Shown: one piece after another, positions 9,868-18,827 of the stretch
How the letters are laid out: each line of letters starts with the position of its first letter
Position numbering within the stretch: the stretch's first letter is position 1
Assembly: GCF_002201475.1 (NCBI RefSeq)
Contig: NZ_CP021422.1
Location: forward strand, 1,302,001 to 1,366,000
Reading direction: 5' to 3'
Length of the DNA stretch: 64,000 bases
Origin: Acutalibacter muris
GTDB lineage: Bacteria > Bacillota > Clostridia > Oscillospirales > Acutalibacteraceae
Notes under the pieces: model-generated
What the model was told of the DNA's origin: nothing
The model's input: the letters and a program-made list of their open reading frames with translations, nothing else
Databases searched by the model: none
Position numbers and translations under genes: made by a program

Positions 9868-10481
9868 TTATTGGGGCCTCGCCCTTGGACGGCCGCAAGG
9901 TCTTCAAGGAGTTTGACCCAAGGCACTACTATGTTATATGCGCAGACGCCGGCTATGAGACAGCCATGAAGGCCGGGATAAAGCCGGATCTGGTGGTGGG
10001 GGACTTTGACTCTGCCAAGGAGCCGCCGCCAAAGGAAATAAAGTGCGTCAGCCTGCCGGTAGACAAGGATGTGACCGACACCATGTTCGCGGTTATGAAG
10101 GGTTTTAACCTGGGGCTGCACAGCTTCTTGCTGCTGGGCTGCCTTGGTGGAAAGCGCTTTGACCATTCTCTGGCCAACCTGGAGGTCTTACAGTATATCC
10201 GGGAGCACGGGGGGCATGGGATAATGGCCGGCGACCACACAAAAATATTCCTCCTACAGGAGGAAAGGCTGAAGATGACAGGCATGGCCGGGGCCATAGT
10301 CTCAGTGTTCCCATATAATGGCTCAAACTGCATAGTGAGCTATTCGGGGCTGAAATACCCCTTAAACCGCGGCCAGCTCTCCTGCGGCGGCCTTCCAATG
10401 GGGGTAAGCAACCAGGTGACCGGTGACCCGGCAGAGGTCCGGGTACATAGCGGCTGCGCGCTGGTAGTGGTGGGGCAGTAA
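9840..10481 (+). CDS. thiN: Thiamine pyrophosphokinase
   Basis: ThiN converts thiamine and ATP to thiamine diphosphate. The family signature is clear: CADAGYETAMKAGIKPDLVVGDFDS, here split as CADAGYETA and PDLVVGDFDS. It is followed by DKDVTDTMFA and GCLGGKRFDHSLAN. ATG 9840 has AAAGGG nine bases upstream. ATG 9864 forms an ATGA overlap with the rsgA stop and is an alternative. Product length (about 213) fits the family. Its place just before spoVM matches B. subtilis. Confidence 0.93.
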   Translation: MGAEKQACMIIGASPLDGRKVFKEFDPRHYYVICADAGYETAMKAGIKPDLVVGDFDSAKEPPPKEIKCVSLPVDKDVTDTMFAVMKGFNLGLHSFLLLGCLGGKRFDHSLANLEVLQYIREHGGHGIMAGDHTKIFLLQEERLKMTGMAGAIVSVFPYNGSNCIVSYSGLKYPLNRGQLSCGGLPMGVSNQVTGDPAEVRVHSGCALVVVGQ

Positions 10482-10571
10482 CATATTTTCTTCTGCTGTG
10501 TATACTGGAATAACGAGTTAAGTGAGCGCGGCTTGACCGGGCCCACTGAAAAACGGCGGGAGGGTATTGCC

Positions 10572-10745
10572 ATGTCAAAGCGGAAATTCAACTGTACCTG
10601 TATAAAGGATCGAAATTGCAGGAACCTTTGTATCGTCAGCTTTGGCCTGGGTATGTCCATTGCCTGCTTTTGTCCCGTGGGCTTTGCGCTGTTTCTTTCG
10701 GCGGTGATTTTGGTGGCCCTTGGACTCTCGTTACTACGTATTTGA
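10572..10745 (+). CDS. Small hydrophobic membrane protein, unknown function
   Basis: It is a 57-residue ORF with a good ribosome-binding site (GGGAGGG, eight bases before ATG 10572). The N-terminus is basic and cysteine-rich (FNCTCIKDRNCRNLC), followed by two short hydrophobic stretches (about 21-33 and 37-56) that could form a membrane hairpin. It ends 15 bp before spoVM and lies in the same direction, so it is probably co-transcribed with thiN and spoVM. I do not recognise the family. A sporulation role is only suggested by position. Confidence 0.6.
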   Translation: MSKRKFNCTCIKDRNCRNLCIVSFGLGMSIACFCPVGFALFLSAVILVALGLSLLRI

Positions 10746-10760
10746 ATGGGAGGCAGCAGG

Positions 10761-10850
10761 ATGAAGGTCGTAATTGTTGAAAAACGGAAAGGTTTTTGGG
10801 GCTTCTTTTTACGCAAGCTCTATGGGATACACAAGGTAGAGGAGGTATAA
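10761..10850 (+). CDS. spoVM: Stage V sporulation protein SpoVM-like peptide (29 residues)
   Basis: SpoVM is a tiny amphipathic peptide that recognises the convex forespore membrane and anchors SpoIVA to start spore-coat assembly. This ORF encodes a 29-residue peptide beginning MKVVIVEKRKGFWGFFLRKL. It shares with B. subtilis SpoVM the MK start, a short beta-like head, then a basic amphipathic helix ending near a glycine. The main support is synteny, since spoVM directly follows thiN in B. subtilis. GGGAGGCAGCAGG precedes the ATG. Position 9 is Arg, where B. subtilis has the Pro reported to matter for localisation. A strong terminator follows. Confidence 0.75.
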   Translation: MKVVIVEKRKGFWGFFLRKLYGIHKVEEV

Positions 10851-10869
10851 AAACCGCGTACTTAATATC

Positions 10870-10912
10870 AGCCGCCCACCTTCGGGATATCCGCCGAAGC
10901 TGGGCGGCTTTC
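10870..10912 (+). terminator. Intrinsic terminator after spoVM
   Basis: A 9-bp perfect stem (AGCCGCCCA with TGGGCGGCT) is extended by an inner TTCGG/CCGAA pair and followed by TTTCT. It closes the priA-to-spoVM gene run. Confidence 0.8.
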
Positions 10913-10931
10913 TGTAGAAGCCTATATAGGA

Positions 10932-10977
10932 AATGAGCAAGCGGACAACGTAGTGCAATTCCTTCCGCTTGCTCATT
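10932..10977 (-). terminator. Hairpin at the 3' end of spoIVB
   Basis: A 14-bp perfect inverted repeat (AATGAGCAAGCGGA with its complement) lies 14 bp beyond the spoIVB stop. The T-tract on the minus strand is weak (TTTCC), so termination by this hairpin is likely but not certain. Confidence 0.6.
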
Positions 10978-10990
10978 ATCGCTATCTGGG

Positions 10991-12175
10991 TCAGTCCTTC
11001 TCTGATTTGTTCGCTTCTTCTATATTCCGGCACTGTTCCACCATGGTCTCGGCAAAAATTCCATACCCCCTTGTGGGGTCGTCCATAAACACATGAGTTA
11101 CAGCTCCGCATAGCCTGCCATCTTGAAGGAGGGGAGCGCCGCTCATGCCCTGCACAATCCCCCCGGTGGATTCCAGCAGTCTCTGGTCCGTCACCTTAAT
11201 GACCAGATTCTTGGTAGGCTGGTCGGTATTGCTCACCTTCTGTATCTCCGCCGCATAGGCATGGGGGCCTGATTCGTCGATGCTGGCAATTATTTCTATC
11301 GGTCCGGCCTTTACCTCTTCTCGGGCCATCACGTCAATAGGCGTGCCCTCCGGGACTTCTGCCAATTTCCCGTAAACGCCGGTCTCGTTGTTTGCCAGCA
11401 GCTCGCCCATGGAATCGTCTGAGGAGAAATATCCGCGCAGCTGGCCGGGCTCCTCGGGGATACCCTTGACGATGCCGCACAGGGTAATGGCCGCGGGCTC
11501 GCCTGTTTTAAGGGACATTACGCTGCCTGCGTCTGAGTCGCAGATGCCGTGGCCCAGGCCGGCGAACATACCGGTTCCGGGGTCGTAAAAGGTCAGCGTC
11601 CCCACGCCTGCCGCGCTGTCGCGCACCCACATGCCGGTCCTAAAGGCTCCCTCGCCGAACACCGGGGTGACCGTGGCCTCGAACTCCTCATCTCCCCGGC
11701 GCACCAGGAAGGTCACGCCCTCACCCTGACTGCGGCCGATATAGGCAGCAAGAGCCGCGTTGCTCTGGATCTCCATGCCGTCTGCTTGGACAAGATAGTC
11801 CCCCGGCCGCAGTCCCGCCTCGGCGGCGGGGCAGCATATGCCGCCGGTGGTATAAATATCCGAGAGCGAGGCAACAATAACCCCATCGGTAAAGAGCTTT
11901 ATGCCAAAGGCTTTGCCCATGGGTATCACCTGGCCGTTTGCGGCAGGGGGCGCGGGCTCTGACGGAGTCTGGCTGGCGGTATTAAAGGCTGCGGCCTCCT
12001 GTACGGCGGCTTCAGCGGCAGGCTCCTCCAGGCCCAGCACCCCTATTGTCATGAGCATACATACTGCGGTTATGCCAACGCTCATGGCAAAGGTGTGAAG
12101 AGCCCCGCAGAAGGACCGCCTTTGTGACCTGCTTATAAGAGTTTTCTGTTTTTCTTGTTTTTCCAAATGCTTCAC
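10991..12175 (-). CDS. spoIVB: SpoIVB peptidase (S55 family), sigma-K checkpoint signal
   Basis: SpoIVB is the serine protease secreted from the forespore that triggers pro-sigma-K processing. The 394-residue protein has an N-terminal membrane anchor (about 28-50), a low-complexity linker, a PDZ domain (about 95-165) and an S55 catalytic domain. The S55 motifs are TFYDPGTG, GLGHGICDSDAG (catalytic His), GMSGAPLLQDGR (catalytic Ser) and THVFMDDPTRGYGI. In most Firmicutes it sits next to recN and spo0A; here it converges on spoVM. Confidence 0.93.
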   Translation of the reverse strand: MKHLEKQEKQKTLISRSQRRSFCGALHTFAMSVGITAVCMLMTIGVLGLEEPAAEAAVQEAAAFNTASQTPSEPAPPAANGQVIPMGKAFGIKLFTDGVIVASLSDIYTTGGICCPAAEAGLRPGDYLVQADGMEIQSNAALAAYIGRSQGEGVTFLVRRGDEEFEATVTPVFGEGAFRTGMWVRDSAAGVGTLTFYDPGTGMFAGLGHGICDSDAGSVMSLKTGEPAAITLCGIVKGIPEEPGQLRGYFSSDDSMGELLANNETGVYGKLAEVPEGTPIDVMAREEVKAGPIEIIASIDESGPHAYAAEIQKVSNTDQPTKNLVIKVTDQRLLESTGGIVQGMSGAPLLQDGRLCGAVTHVFMDDPTRGYGIFAETMVEQCRNIEEANKSEKD

Positions 12176-12264
12176 CTGCCCTCCGAGGCAAGACTGAAAG
12201 GGTTTAACGAAAAAATCCGGCTTTCGGCCCCGAGTTTAATTTGCCACAGGGAGAAGGATTTATG

Positions 12265-12460
12265 ATGGAAATTAAAAACGCTTCTGTATTCCATGTGCTC
12301 TTATGCACAAGGAAGGCAGAAGCGAGAATTTTTGGTCTGCCGCAACTACCGGGCACAGCGGTGGCAATCCCGCAGAGTTCGCGAATGCCAATGAGCAAAC
12401 TCTTGGGCCCGCGCTCCGGCTATTGCCGGTCTCGCCCGGTAGAAGGGACAGTAAACTTGC
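12265..12460 (-). ncRNA. Structured small RNA candidate (6S-like rod) with its own terminator
   Basis: No protein-like ORF occupies 12176-12650. Read on the minus strand, the stretch folds into a rod. The outer 9-bp stem pairs 12434-12442 with 12346-12354. An inner 6-bp stem pairs 12422-12427 with 12363-12368, and a third pairs 12398-12403 with 12374-12379. Downstream, a second hairpin pairs 12317-12323 with 12280-12286, has extra inner pairing, and is followed by a T5 run (12274-12278), a textbook terminator. A possible promoter (TTGTCT, 16-bp spacer, TATTTT) lies upstream near 12460-12490. Length of about 190 nt and rod shape resemble 6S RNA, but I could not confirm conserved bases. An mRNA leader of spoIVB is the alternative. 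Confidence 0.5.
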
Positions 12461-12650
12461 ATAAAATAAGTATACGATGATATTAGACAAAGTATGTTAG
12501 GCTTTTATCGTCTCTCTTTTCTTATCACCTTCTTTCCTTTCGATGGTCTTAGTATACAGCAGAATTATGAAAAACGTATCAAGACCATATAAAAGAATTG
12601 TGTGTTTTTTATGAACGGTTTTTGAATATGTCCGCCAAAAATCACAAAGC

Positions 12651-13268
12651 TTATCCCTGCAAAGATAGCAGACCGGCACAATAGGAGAACTTCTCAAACT
12701 CCATTGCCGGGAAGGCCTCGAGTGTTTCCTCGTACACAAAGTATATCTCGTCCTCGTCCCAGCCCTCGCCCACCTGCTGGCGGCACTGCTCCAGCTCCTG
12801 CCTGCTCTCGAAGGCCACGTCGCCGATAAGTATGGCGCCGCCCTCCTTTAAAAGCCCAGTCAGGGTGTTTATAAAGCTTATCTTTTCGCTGTCCGTCAGG
12901 TGGTGCAGAGAGTACGTTGCGATGATAAAGTCATAGCGCTCCGAAAGTATCGGTCCGGCAAGTCCCCGGGAGAAGTCCCCCTGGAACAGGCGGGCGCCGG
13001 GCATCTTGGCCTTTGCCAGCTCTATCATCCTCTCCGAGAAATCCTGCCCCCATATCTCGCAGCCGCCCTCGTACAGCTTCGCCGTAAGGGTGCCTGTGCC
13101 GAAGCCTATATCAAGTACCTTGGCCCGGCCCTTAACCATTACAAGCTGGTATATCCTTCCGAGAACCTCCTTATAGCCCGCGAAGGGATAGCTTTTCTCC
13201 TCGTCCGAGAGCCCCACGGCCTTATCATAGCCGTCGGCCCACAGGTCGAAGCCCTTATTGTCAAGCAT
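12651..13268 (-). CDS. Class I SAM-dependent methyltransferase
   Basis: It is a 205-residue methyltransferase of unknown substrate. The SAM-binding motif I is VLDIGFGTGTLTAKLY and the acidic motif II is GQDFSERMIELAK; post-motif elements include FIIATYSLHHL and GGAILIGDVAF. ATG 13268 follows a strong GGAG site; the longer reading frame upstream has no support. It is transcribed divergently from the P-loop ATPase gene, with its own sigma-A-like promoter at 13306-13334. The family resembles small-molecule methyltransferases of the YrrT type, but this cannot be settled from sequence. Confidence 0.85.
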   Translation of the reverse strand: MLDNKGFDLWADGYDKAVGLSDEEKSYPFAGYKEVLGRIYQLVMVKGRAKVLDIGFGTGTLTAKLYEGGCEIWGQDFSERMIELAKAKMPGARLFQGDFSRGLAGPILSERYDFIIATYSLHHLTDSEKISFINTLTGLLKEGGAILIGDVAFESRQELEQCRQQVGEGWDEDEIYFVYEETLEAFPAMEFEKFSYCAGLLSLQG

Positions 13269-13305
13269 AACTGTATCTCCTTTTTTATATAATATTAATA
13301 TATAA

Positions 13306-13334
13306 ATCATAACCTCCCCCGGACCATATGTCAA
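13306..13334 (-). promoter_or_regulatory. Promoter of the methyltransferase gene
   Basis: On the minus strand it reads TTGACA, a 17-bp spacer, then TATGAT, 38 bp before the start codon. Confidence 0.7.
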
Positions 13335-13359
13335 GGCGCAATGGTAAAGGCCGCAGCAG

Positions 13360-13388
13360 TTGAATTTTTCCCCGATATGTGCTATACT
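13360..13388 (+). promoter_or_regulatory. Promoter of the P-loop ATPase / kor operon
   Basis: It reads TTGAAT, a 17-bp spacer, then TATACT, about 38 bp upstream of ATG 13427. It is divergent from and 26 bp away from the methyltransferase promoter. Confidence 0.7.
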
Positions 13389-13426
13389 ATCACAGAACCG
13401 CACAAAATCGCGAAAGGAGGCGCATT

Positions 13427-14113
13427 ATGCCCATCACCGTTATCTGCGGCCACTACGGCTGTGGTAAAACCAACCTTGCCCTAAACCTTGCCCTGGAGGC
13501 TGCCGGAGACGGGCCAGCCACTCAGGGTACTACTGTAACCCAGGGTACTACAGTAACCCTTGTGGACCTGGACATAGTGAACCCCTACTTCCGCTCCTCA
13601 GACTATGCCGCCATATTAAAGAATAAGGGCGTGCGCCTGATAGCGCCGGTCTTCGCCGGGACCACCCTGGACACGCCGACGCTGCCGCCGGAGGTACAGT
13701 CTGTTTTCACCCCGGAGGCCGGGAGGATCTTTATCGACGCTGGCGGCGACGACGCGGGAGCCACGGCCCTGGGGGGGCTGAGCCCCGGACTGATAAAGGC
13801 GGGGTACGAGCTGATATACGTGATAAACCGCTATAGGGCGCTGTCACAGACCCCGGAGGAGTGCGCGGCGCTGCTTTCCGAGATAGAGGGGGCCGCGCGG
13901 CTTCGGGCCTCCGGGATAGTCAACAACTCCCACCTGGGAGTGGAGACGAAAATGGAGCATGTACTGGACGCGCTGGACTTTGCAAAAAGAACGGCGGAGC
14001 TTACCGGCCTGCCCCTTTTATACTCCACCGTGCCGGACTTCGCGCTGAACGGTGAGGAACCGCCGGAGGGTTTCAGGACTGTCAGGCGGCTGGTAAAATT
14101 CGCGTGGGAATAA
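13427..14113 (+). CDS. P-loop ATPase of the ParA/MinD/CobQ nucleotide-binding type
   Basis: The 228-residue protein starts with a Walker A motif in GHYGCGKTNLALNLA and has a VDLDIVNPYFRS switch-like motif, as in ATPases often annotated as CobQ/MinD/ParA domain. It has no DNA-binding domain. It lies 30 bp before the korDABC genes and is probably co-transcribed, so a role in iron-sulfur or cofactor handling is possible but unproven. Residues about 34-45 contain two copies of TQGTTV from a tandem 18-bp duplication just before the second strand. Start ATG 13427 follows GAAAGGAGG. Confidence 0.8.
   Translation: MPITVICGHYGCGKTNLALNLALEAAGDGPATQGTTVTQGTTVTLVDLDIVNPYFRSSDYAAILKNKGVRLIAPVFAGTTLDTPTLPPEVQSVFTPEAGRIFIDAGGDDAGATALGGLSPGLIKAGYELIYVINRYRALSQTPEECAALLSEIEGAARLRASGIVNNSHLGVETKMEHVLDALDFAKRTAELTGLPLLYSTVPDFALNGEEPPEGFRTVRRLVKFAWE
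13523..13558 (+). repeat. In-frame 18-bp tandem duplication
   Basis: Two adjacent copies of an 18-bp unit (CAGGGTACTACTGTAACC, second copy with one change) encode TQGTTV twice within the P-loop ATPase. Each copy is itself nearly palindromic. The insert extends the loop between the P-loop helix and the next strand. Confidence 0.9.
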
Positions 14114-14143
14114 GCAAGATTTATATATTAAGGAGGTAACATC

Positions 14144-14350
14144 ATGCCAAGGATAATCGTGGACGAGAGCGTCTGCAAGGGCTGCGGGCTCTGCGCCAAC
14201 GCCTGCCCGCAAAAGATCATCTCCCTGGATACCGGGAGGCTGAACCCCAAGGGCTACCACCCCGCAAGGCTTATGGAGCCCGAAAAGTGCGTGGGCTGCG
14301 CGGCCTGCGCGGCCATGTGCCCGGACACGGCCATAACTGTGGAAAAATAA
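14144..14350 (+). CDS. korD: 2-oxoacid:ferredoxin oxidoreductase, delta (ferredoxin) subunit
   Basis: It is a 68-residue 2[4Fe-4S] ferredoxin subunit that carries electrons out of the oxidoreductase. Both cluster motifs are intact: CKGCGLCANACP and CVGCAACAAMCP. It is followed by the alpha, beta and gamma subunits, giving the delta-alpha-beta-gamma order common for the 2-oxoglutarate and branched-chain 2-oxoacid enzymes of anaerobes. AAGGAGG precedes ATG 14144. Confidence 0.92.
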   Translation: MPRIIVDESVCKGCGLCANACPQKIISLDTGRLNPKGYHPARLMEPEKCVGCAACAAMCPDTAITVEK

Positions 14351-14384
14351 TTGAAAAATAATAGAGAAAAGAGGTCAGAGCCAG

Positions 14385-15431
14385 ATGAAAGTGTTAATGA
14401 AAGGCAACGAGGCCCTGGGGGAGGCCGCCCTCCGGGCGGGCTGCCGCCATTTCTTCGGCTATCCCATTACTCCCCAGACGGAACTTGCCGCCTATATGTC
14501 GAAGCGTATGCCCAAGATAGGGGGTACATATCTCCAGGCCGAGTCGGAGCTTGCGGCGGTGAACATGGTGCTGGGGGCCTCGGCGGCGGGGGTGCGGGCC
14601 ATGACGTCCTCGTCCTCCCCGGGCATAAGCCTGAAGTCCGAGGGCATCTCCTACATGGCCGGGTCTGATTTACCGGCCCTGATAATCAACGTCCAGCGGG
14701 GCGGCCCGGGCCTTGGGGGCATACAGCCCTCTCAGGCCGACTACTGGCAGGCCACCAAGGCCACCGGCCACGGGGATTTCCAGATACTGGTCTTCGCGCC
14801 GTCCACGGTGCAGGAGATGGTGGACTTGGTGTCAGACGCCTTTGACGCGGCGGACCGCTGGCGTATGCCCGCCATGATCCTGGCCGACGGTATGCTGGGC
14901 CAGATGATGGAGCCGGTGGAGCTCCCCGAGGAGGGGGAGAGCGCCCAGGCAGACAAGCCCTGGGCGGCAAGCGGACATCAGGATAAGCGCGAGCACAACG
15001 TGATAAATTCTCTGTACCTGACCCCCGACAAGCTGGAGGAGCTGGTAGTTGAACGCTATAAGCGCTACGAGCAGGTAAAGGCCCAGGAGCAGCGGGCGGA
15101 GGAGTACCTCTGCGACGACGCGGAGGTGATAATCGTGGCCTATGGCGCGTCTTCAAGAGTGGCCCGCAGCGCCGTGAACAAGGCCCGGGAGAAGGGGGAG
15201 AAGGTGGGCCTGCTGCGGCCCGTGACCCTCTGGCCCTTCCCGGTGGACGCCCTGAGAAAAGCGGCGGACCACGCCAAAGCTTTCCTGACCGTGGAGATGA
15301 GCATGGGCCAGATGGTGGACGATGTGAAGCTGGCCATCGACTGCAAGGTGCCGGTCCACTTCTTCGGGCGCACGGGCGGCATCCTCCCAACACCCGCAGA
15401 GGTGCTGGCCCAGGCCGAAAAGCTCTTGTAA
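14385..15431 (+). CDS. korA: 2-oxoacid:ferredoxin oxidoreductase, alpha subunit (KorA/VorB type)
   Basis: It is the 348-residue pyrimidine-binding subunit of a thiamine-diphosphate enzyme that oxidatively decarboxylates a 2-oxoacid to acyl-CoA and reduces ferredoxin. Family motifs are GNEALGEAALRAGC, FGYPITPQTEL, QAESELAAVNMVLGAS and QRGGPGLGG. The C-terminal transketolase-like domain (about 245-345) includes RPVTLWPFP. Length and four-subunit layout fit the 2-oxoglutarate or 3-methyl-2-oxobutanoate enzymes; substrate cannot be assigned from sequence. It probably acts in amino-acid fermentation or acyl-CoA supply. Confidence 0.9.
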   Translation: MKVLMKGNEALGEAALRAGCRHFFGYPITPQTELAAYMSKRMPKIGGTYLQAESELAAVNMVLGASAAGVRAMTSSSSPGISLKSEGISYMAGSDLPALIINVQRGGPGLGGIQPSQADYWQATKATGHGDFQILVFAPSTVQEMVDLVSDAFDAADRWRMPAMILADGMLGQMMEPVELPEEGESAQADKPWAASGHQDKREHNVINSLYLTPDKLEELVVERYKRYEQVKAQEQRAEEYLCDDAEVIIVAYGASSRVARSAVNKAREKGEKVGLLRPVTLWPFPVDALRKAADHAKAFLTVEMSMGQMVDDVKLAIDCKVPVHFFGRTGGILPTPAEVLAQAEKLL

Positions 15432-15459
15432 GGAATATAAGGAAAGAAGGTATTGATAT

Positions 15460-16227
15460 ATGGCAACAGTATTTCAAAAGCCAAAGGCGCTCACCAGCGC
15501 CCCCCTGCACTACTGTCCGGGCTGCACCCACGGCATTGTGCACCGACTGGTGGCCCAGGCCATCGACGAGCTGGGGGTCGAGGGGCGCACGGTGGGGGTG
15601 GCCTCGGTGGGCTGCTCGGTGATGTGCTACGACTATTTCGCCTGCGACATGGTCCAGGCCCCCCACGGCAGGGCTCAGGCGGTGGCTACCGGGCTCAAGC
15701 GGGCGAAGCCCCAGAACGTGATATTTACATATCAGGGCGACGGGGACCTTGCCGCCATCGGCACGGCGGAGACCGTCCACGCGGCAACCCGGGGCGAGAA
15801 CATCACCGTCATCTTCATAAACAATGCCATCTACGGTATGACCGGCGGTCAGATGGCCCCCACGTCCCTGCCGGGGCAGATAACCCAGACCACCCCCTAC
15901 GGCAGGGACACGGACACCGCCGGCTACCCGGTGAAGGTCTGCGAGCTGCTGTCCACCTTGGACGGCGTGGCCTTTGCCCAGCGAGTGACGGTGGACTGCG
16001 TGAAGAACGTGAACATAGCCAGGAGGGCTATAAAGAAGGCCTTTCAGAACCAGCTGGACGGCAAGGGCTACTCCATTGTCGAGGTGCTCTCCACCTGCCC
16101 CACAAACTGGGGTTTGACCCCGGTGGAATCCCTCCAGTGGCTCCGGGAGAACATGATACCCTACTACCCCCTGGGGGTCTATAAGGACATAGATGCCGGT
16201 GTGAAGAAGGGGGGCGCGTCAGAGTGA
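15460..16227 (+). CDS. korB: 2-oxoacid:ferredoxin oxidoreductase, beta subunit (TPP-binding)
   Basis: This 255-residue subunit binds thiamine diphosphate. The CPGCTHGI motif is near residue 22. The diphosphate-binding GDGDLAAIGTAE motif is near residue 90 and continues to NNAIYGMTGGQMAPTS. Its last bases overlap the gamma subunit start (GTGA), so translation is coupled. It lies downstream of korD and korA in the same operon. Confidence 0.92.
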   Translation: MATVFQKPKALTSAPLHYCPGCTHGIVHRLVAQAIDELGVEGRTVGVASVGCSVMCYDYFACDMVQAPHGRAQAVATGLKRAKPQNVIFTYQGDGDLAAIGTAETVHAATRGENITVIFINNAIYGMTGGQMAPTSLPGQITQTTPYGRDTDTAGYPVKVCELLSTLDGVAFAQRVTVDCVKNVNIARRAIKKAFQNQLDGKGYSIVEVLSTCPTNWGLTPVESLQWLRENMIPYYPLGVYKDIDAGVKKGGASE

Positions 16228-16757
16228 AGGACCTGAACATGGTATTCGCGGGCTTCGGCGGCCAGGGCGTGCTCTTTGCGGGCAAGGTTGCCGCCTACGC
16301 CGGGCTCATAAAGGGCAAGGAGATCTCTTGGCTGCCCTCCTACGGCCCGGAGATGCGCGGCGGTACGGCTAATTGCAGTGTCTGCATCTCCGACCAGCCC
16401 ATCGGCTCGCCCCTCATCACCGCGCCGAACTACCTTATCGCCATGAACCTGCCCTCTTTGGAGCGGTTTATTGACGCTGTTGAGCCCGGCGGCACGGTGA
16501 TACTTGACAGCTCCCTTATCGATAAGGAGATAACCCGCACTGATATTACCGTATATCGGGTGCCCTCGTCACGCATGGCCGAGGAGAGTGGGCTCAAGGG
16601 GCTCTCCAACATGATACTTGTGGGAAAGCTCTTTCATGAGCTGAGCTTCTGCTCTGAGGAGGTTTTGGAGGAGGCCATTACAAAGTGCATACCGCCTCGT
16701 AAAGCGTCCATGCTGGAGCTGAACAGGAAAGCTGTGGCTCTGGGAGCAGCGCAGTAA
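16224..16757 (+). CDS. korC: 2-oxoacid:ferredoxin oxidoreductase, gamma subunit
   Basis: This 177-residue subunit completes the enzyme. It begins with FAGFGGQGVLFAGKVAAYAG, the glycine-rich CoA/nucleotide contact typical of the gamma subunit, followed by WLPSYGPEMRGGTANC. The GTG start at 16224 overlaps the korB stop by four bases. A strong terminator follows 20 bp after the stop and ends the operon. Confidence 0.92.
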   Translation: MKDLNMVFAGFGGQGVLFAGKVAAYAGLIKGKEISWLPSYGPEMRGGTANCSVCISDQPIGSPLITAPNYLIAMNLPSLERFIDAVEPGGTVILDSSLIDKEITRTDITVYRVPSSRMAEESGLKGLSNMILVGKLFHELSFCSEEVLEEAITKCIPPRKASMLELNRKAVALGAAQ

Positions 16758-16776
16758 TAATTGCCAGTAAGTATTT

Positions 16777-16812
16777 ACCCGCTTCTTTGCAGAAGCGGGT
16801 GTTTTCTTTGAT
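16777..16812 (+). terminator. Terminator of the kor operon
   Basis: A 10-bp perfect stem (ACCCGCTTCT with its complement) has a 4-nt TTGC loop and is followed by GTTTTCTTTG. Confidence 0.85.
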
Positions 16813-16820
16813 TATTTTAT

Positions 16821-18273
<1,453 letters not shown>

Positions 18274-18275
18274 TT

Positions 18276-18803
18276 ATGACAGAGAAGGATTTTCATATAG
18301 AAACCGAACGTCTCATTCTGCGCCGCTATAAAGACGGCGACCTTGAGGACCTGTATCAGTACCTTTCCGACCCGGAGGTGGTCCGCTTCGAGCCCTACCG
18401 CCCCATGAGCCGTGAGGAGACAGGGGAGGAGCTCAAACGGCGCGCAAGCTCAGACGAGATGATAGCCGTGGAGCTTAAAGAGAGCGGCAAGCTCATCGGC
18501 AACGTATACCTGGGGGAGCGTGACTTCCAGACAAAGGAGCTGGGCTTTGTCTTCAACCGGGAGTATTGGGGGAGGGGCTTCGCCTCCGAGAGCTGCCGGG
18601 CGGTACTCAACCGGGCCTTTAAGGAGGGCGCGCACAGGATCTTCGCCGAGTGCGACCCGGAGAACGAAAGCTCCTGGCGGCTGTTGGAGGCCCTGGGCTT
18701 TCAGAGGGAGGGGCATCTTCGCCAGAACGTCTACTTCTGGACGGACGAGAGCGGCAGCCCCCTTTGGAAGGACACATATATTTACAGTAAGCTCAACACA
18801 TAA
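18276..18803 (+). CDS. GNAT-family N-acetyltransferase (RimJ/RimL type)
   Basis: The 175-residue protein has the RimJ/RimL-like layout: the ETERLILRRYKDGDLEDLYQ N-terminus, VYLGERDFQTKELGFVFNREYWGRGFASE containing the acetyl-CoA loop, and FAECDPENESSWRLLEALGF. It transfers an acetyl group from acetyl-CoA to an amine, probably on a protein or a small molecule. The substrate cannot be told. GGAGGT precedes ATG 18276. The serine hydrolase gene follows 24 bp later. Confidence 0.88.
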   Translation: MTEKDFHIETERLILRRYKDGDLEDLYQYLSDPEVVRFEPYRPMSREETGEELKRRASSDEMIAVELKESGKLIGNVYLGERDFQTKELGFVFNREYWGRGFASESCRAVLNRAFKEGAHRIFAECDPENESSWRLLEALGFQREGHLRQNVYFWTDESGSPLWKDTYIYSKLNT

Positions 18804-18827
18804 AAATACAGAAAAAAGGTAATAACA

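Noticed and set aside
14144..14350. KorD as a free ferredoxin unrelated to the next genes
   Set aside because: Its spacing to the alpha, beta and gamma subunits and the shared terminator make it a subunit of that enzyme.
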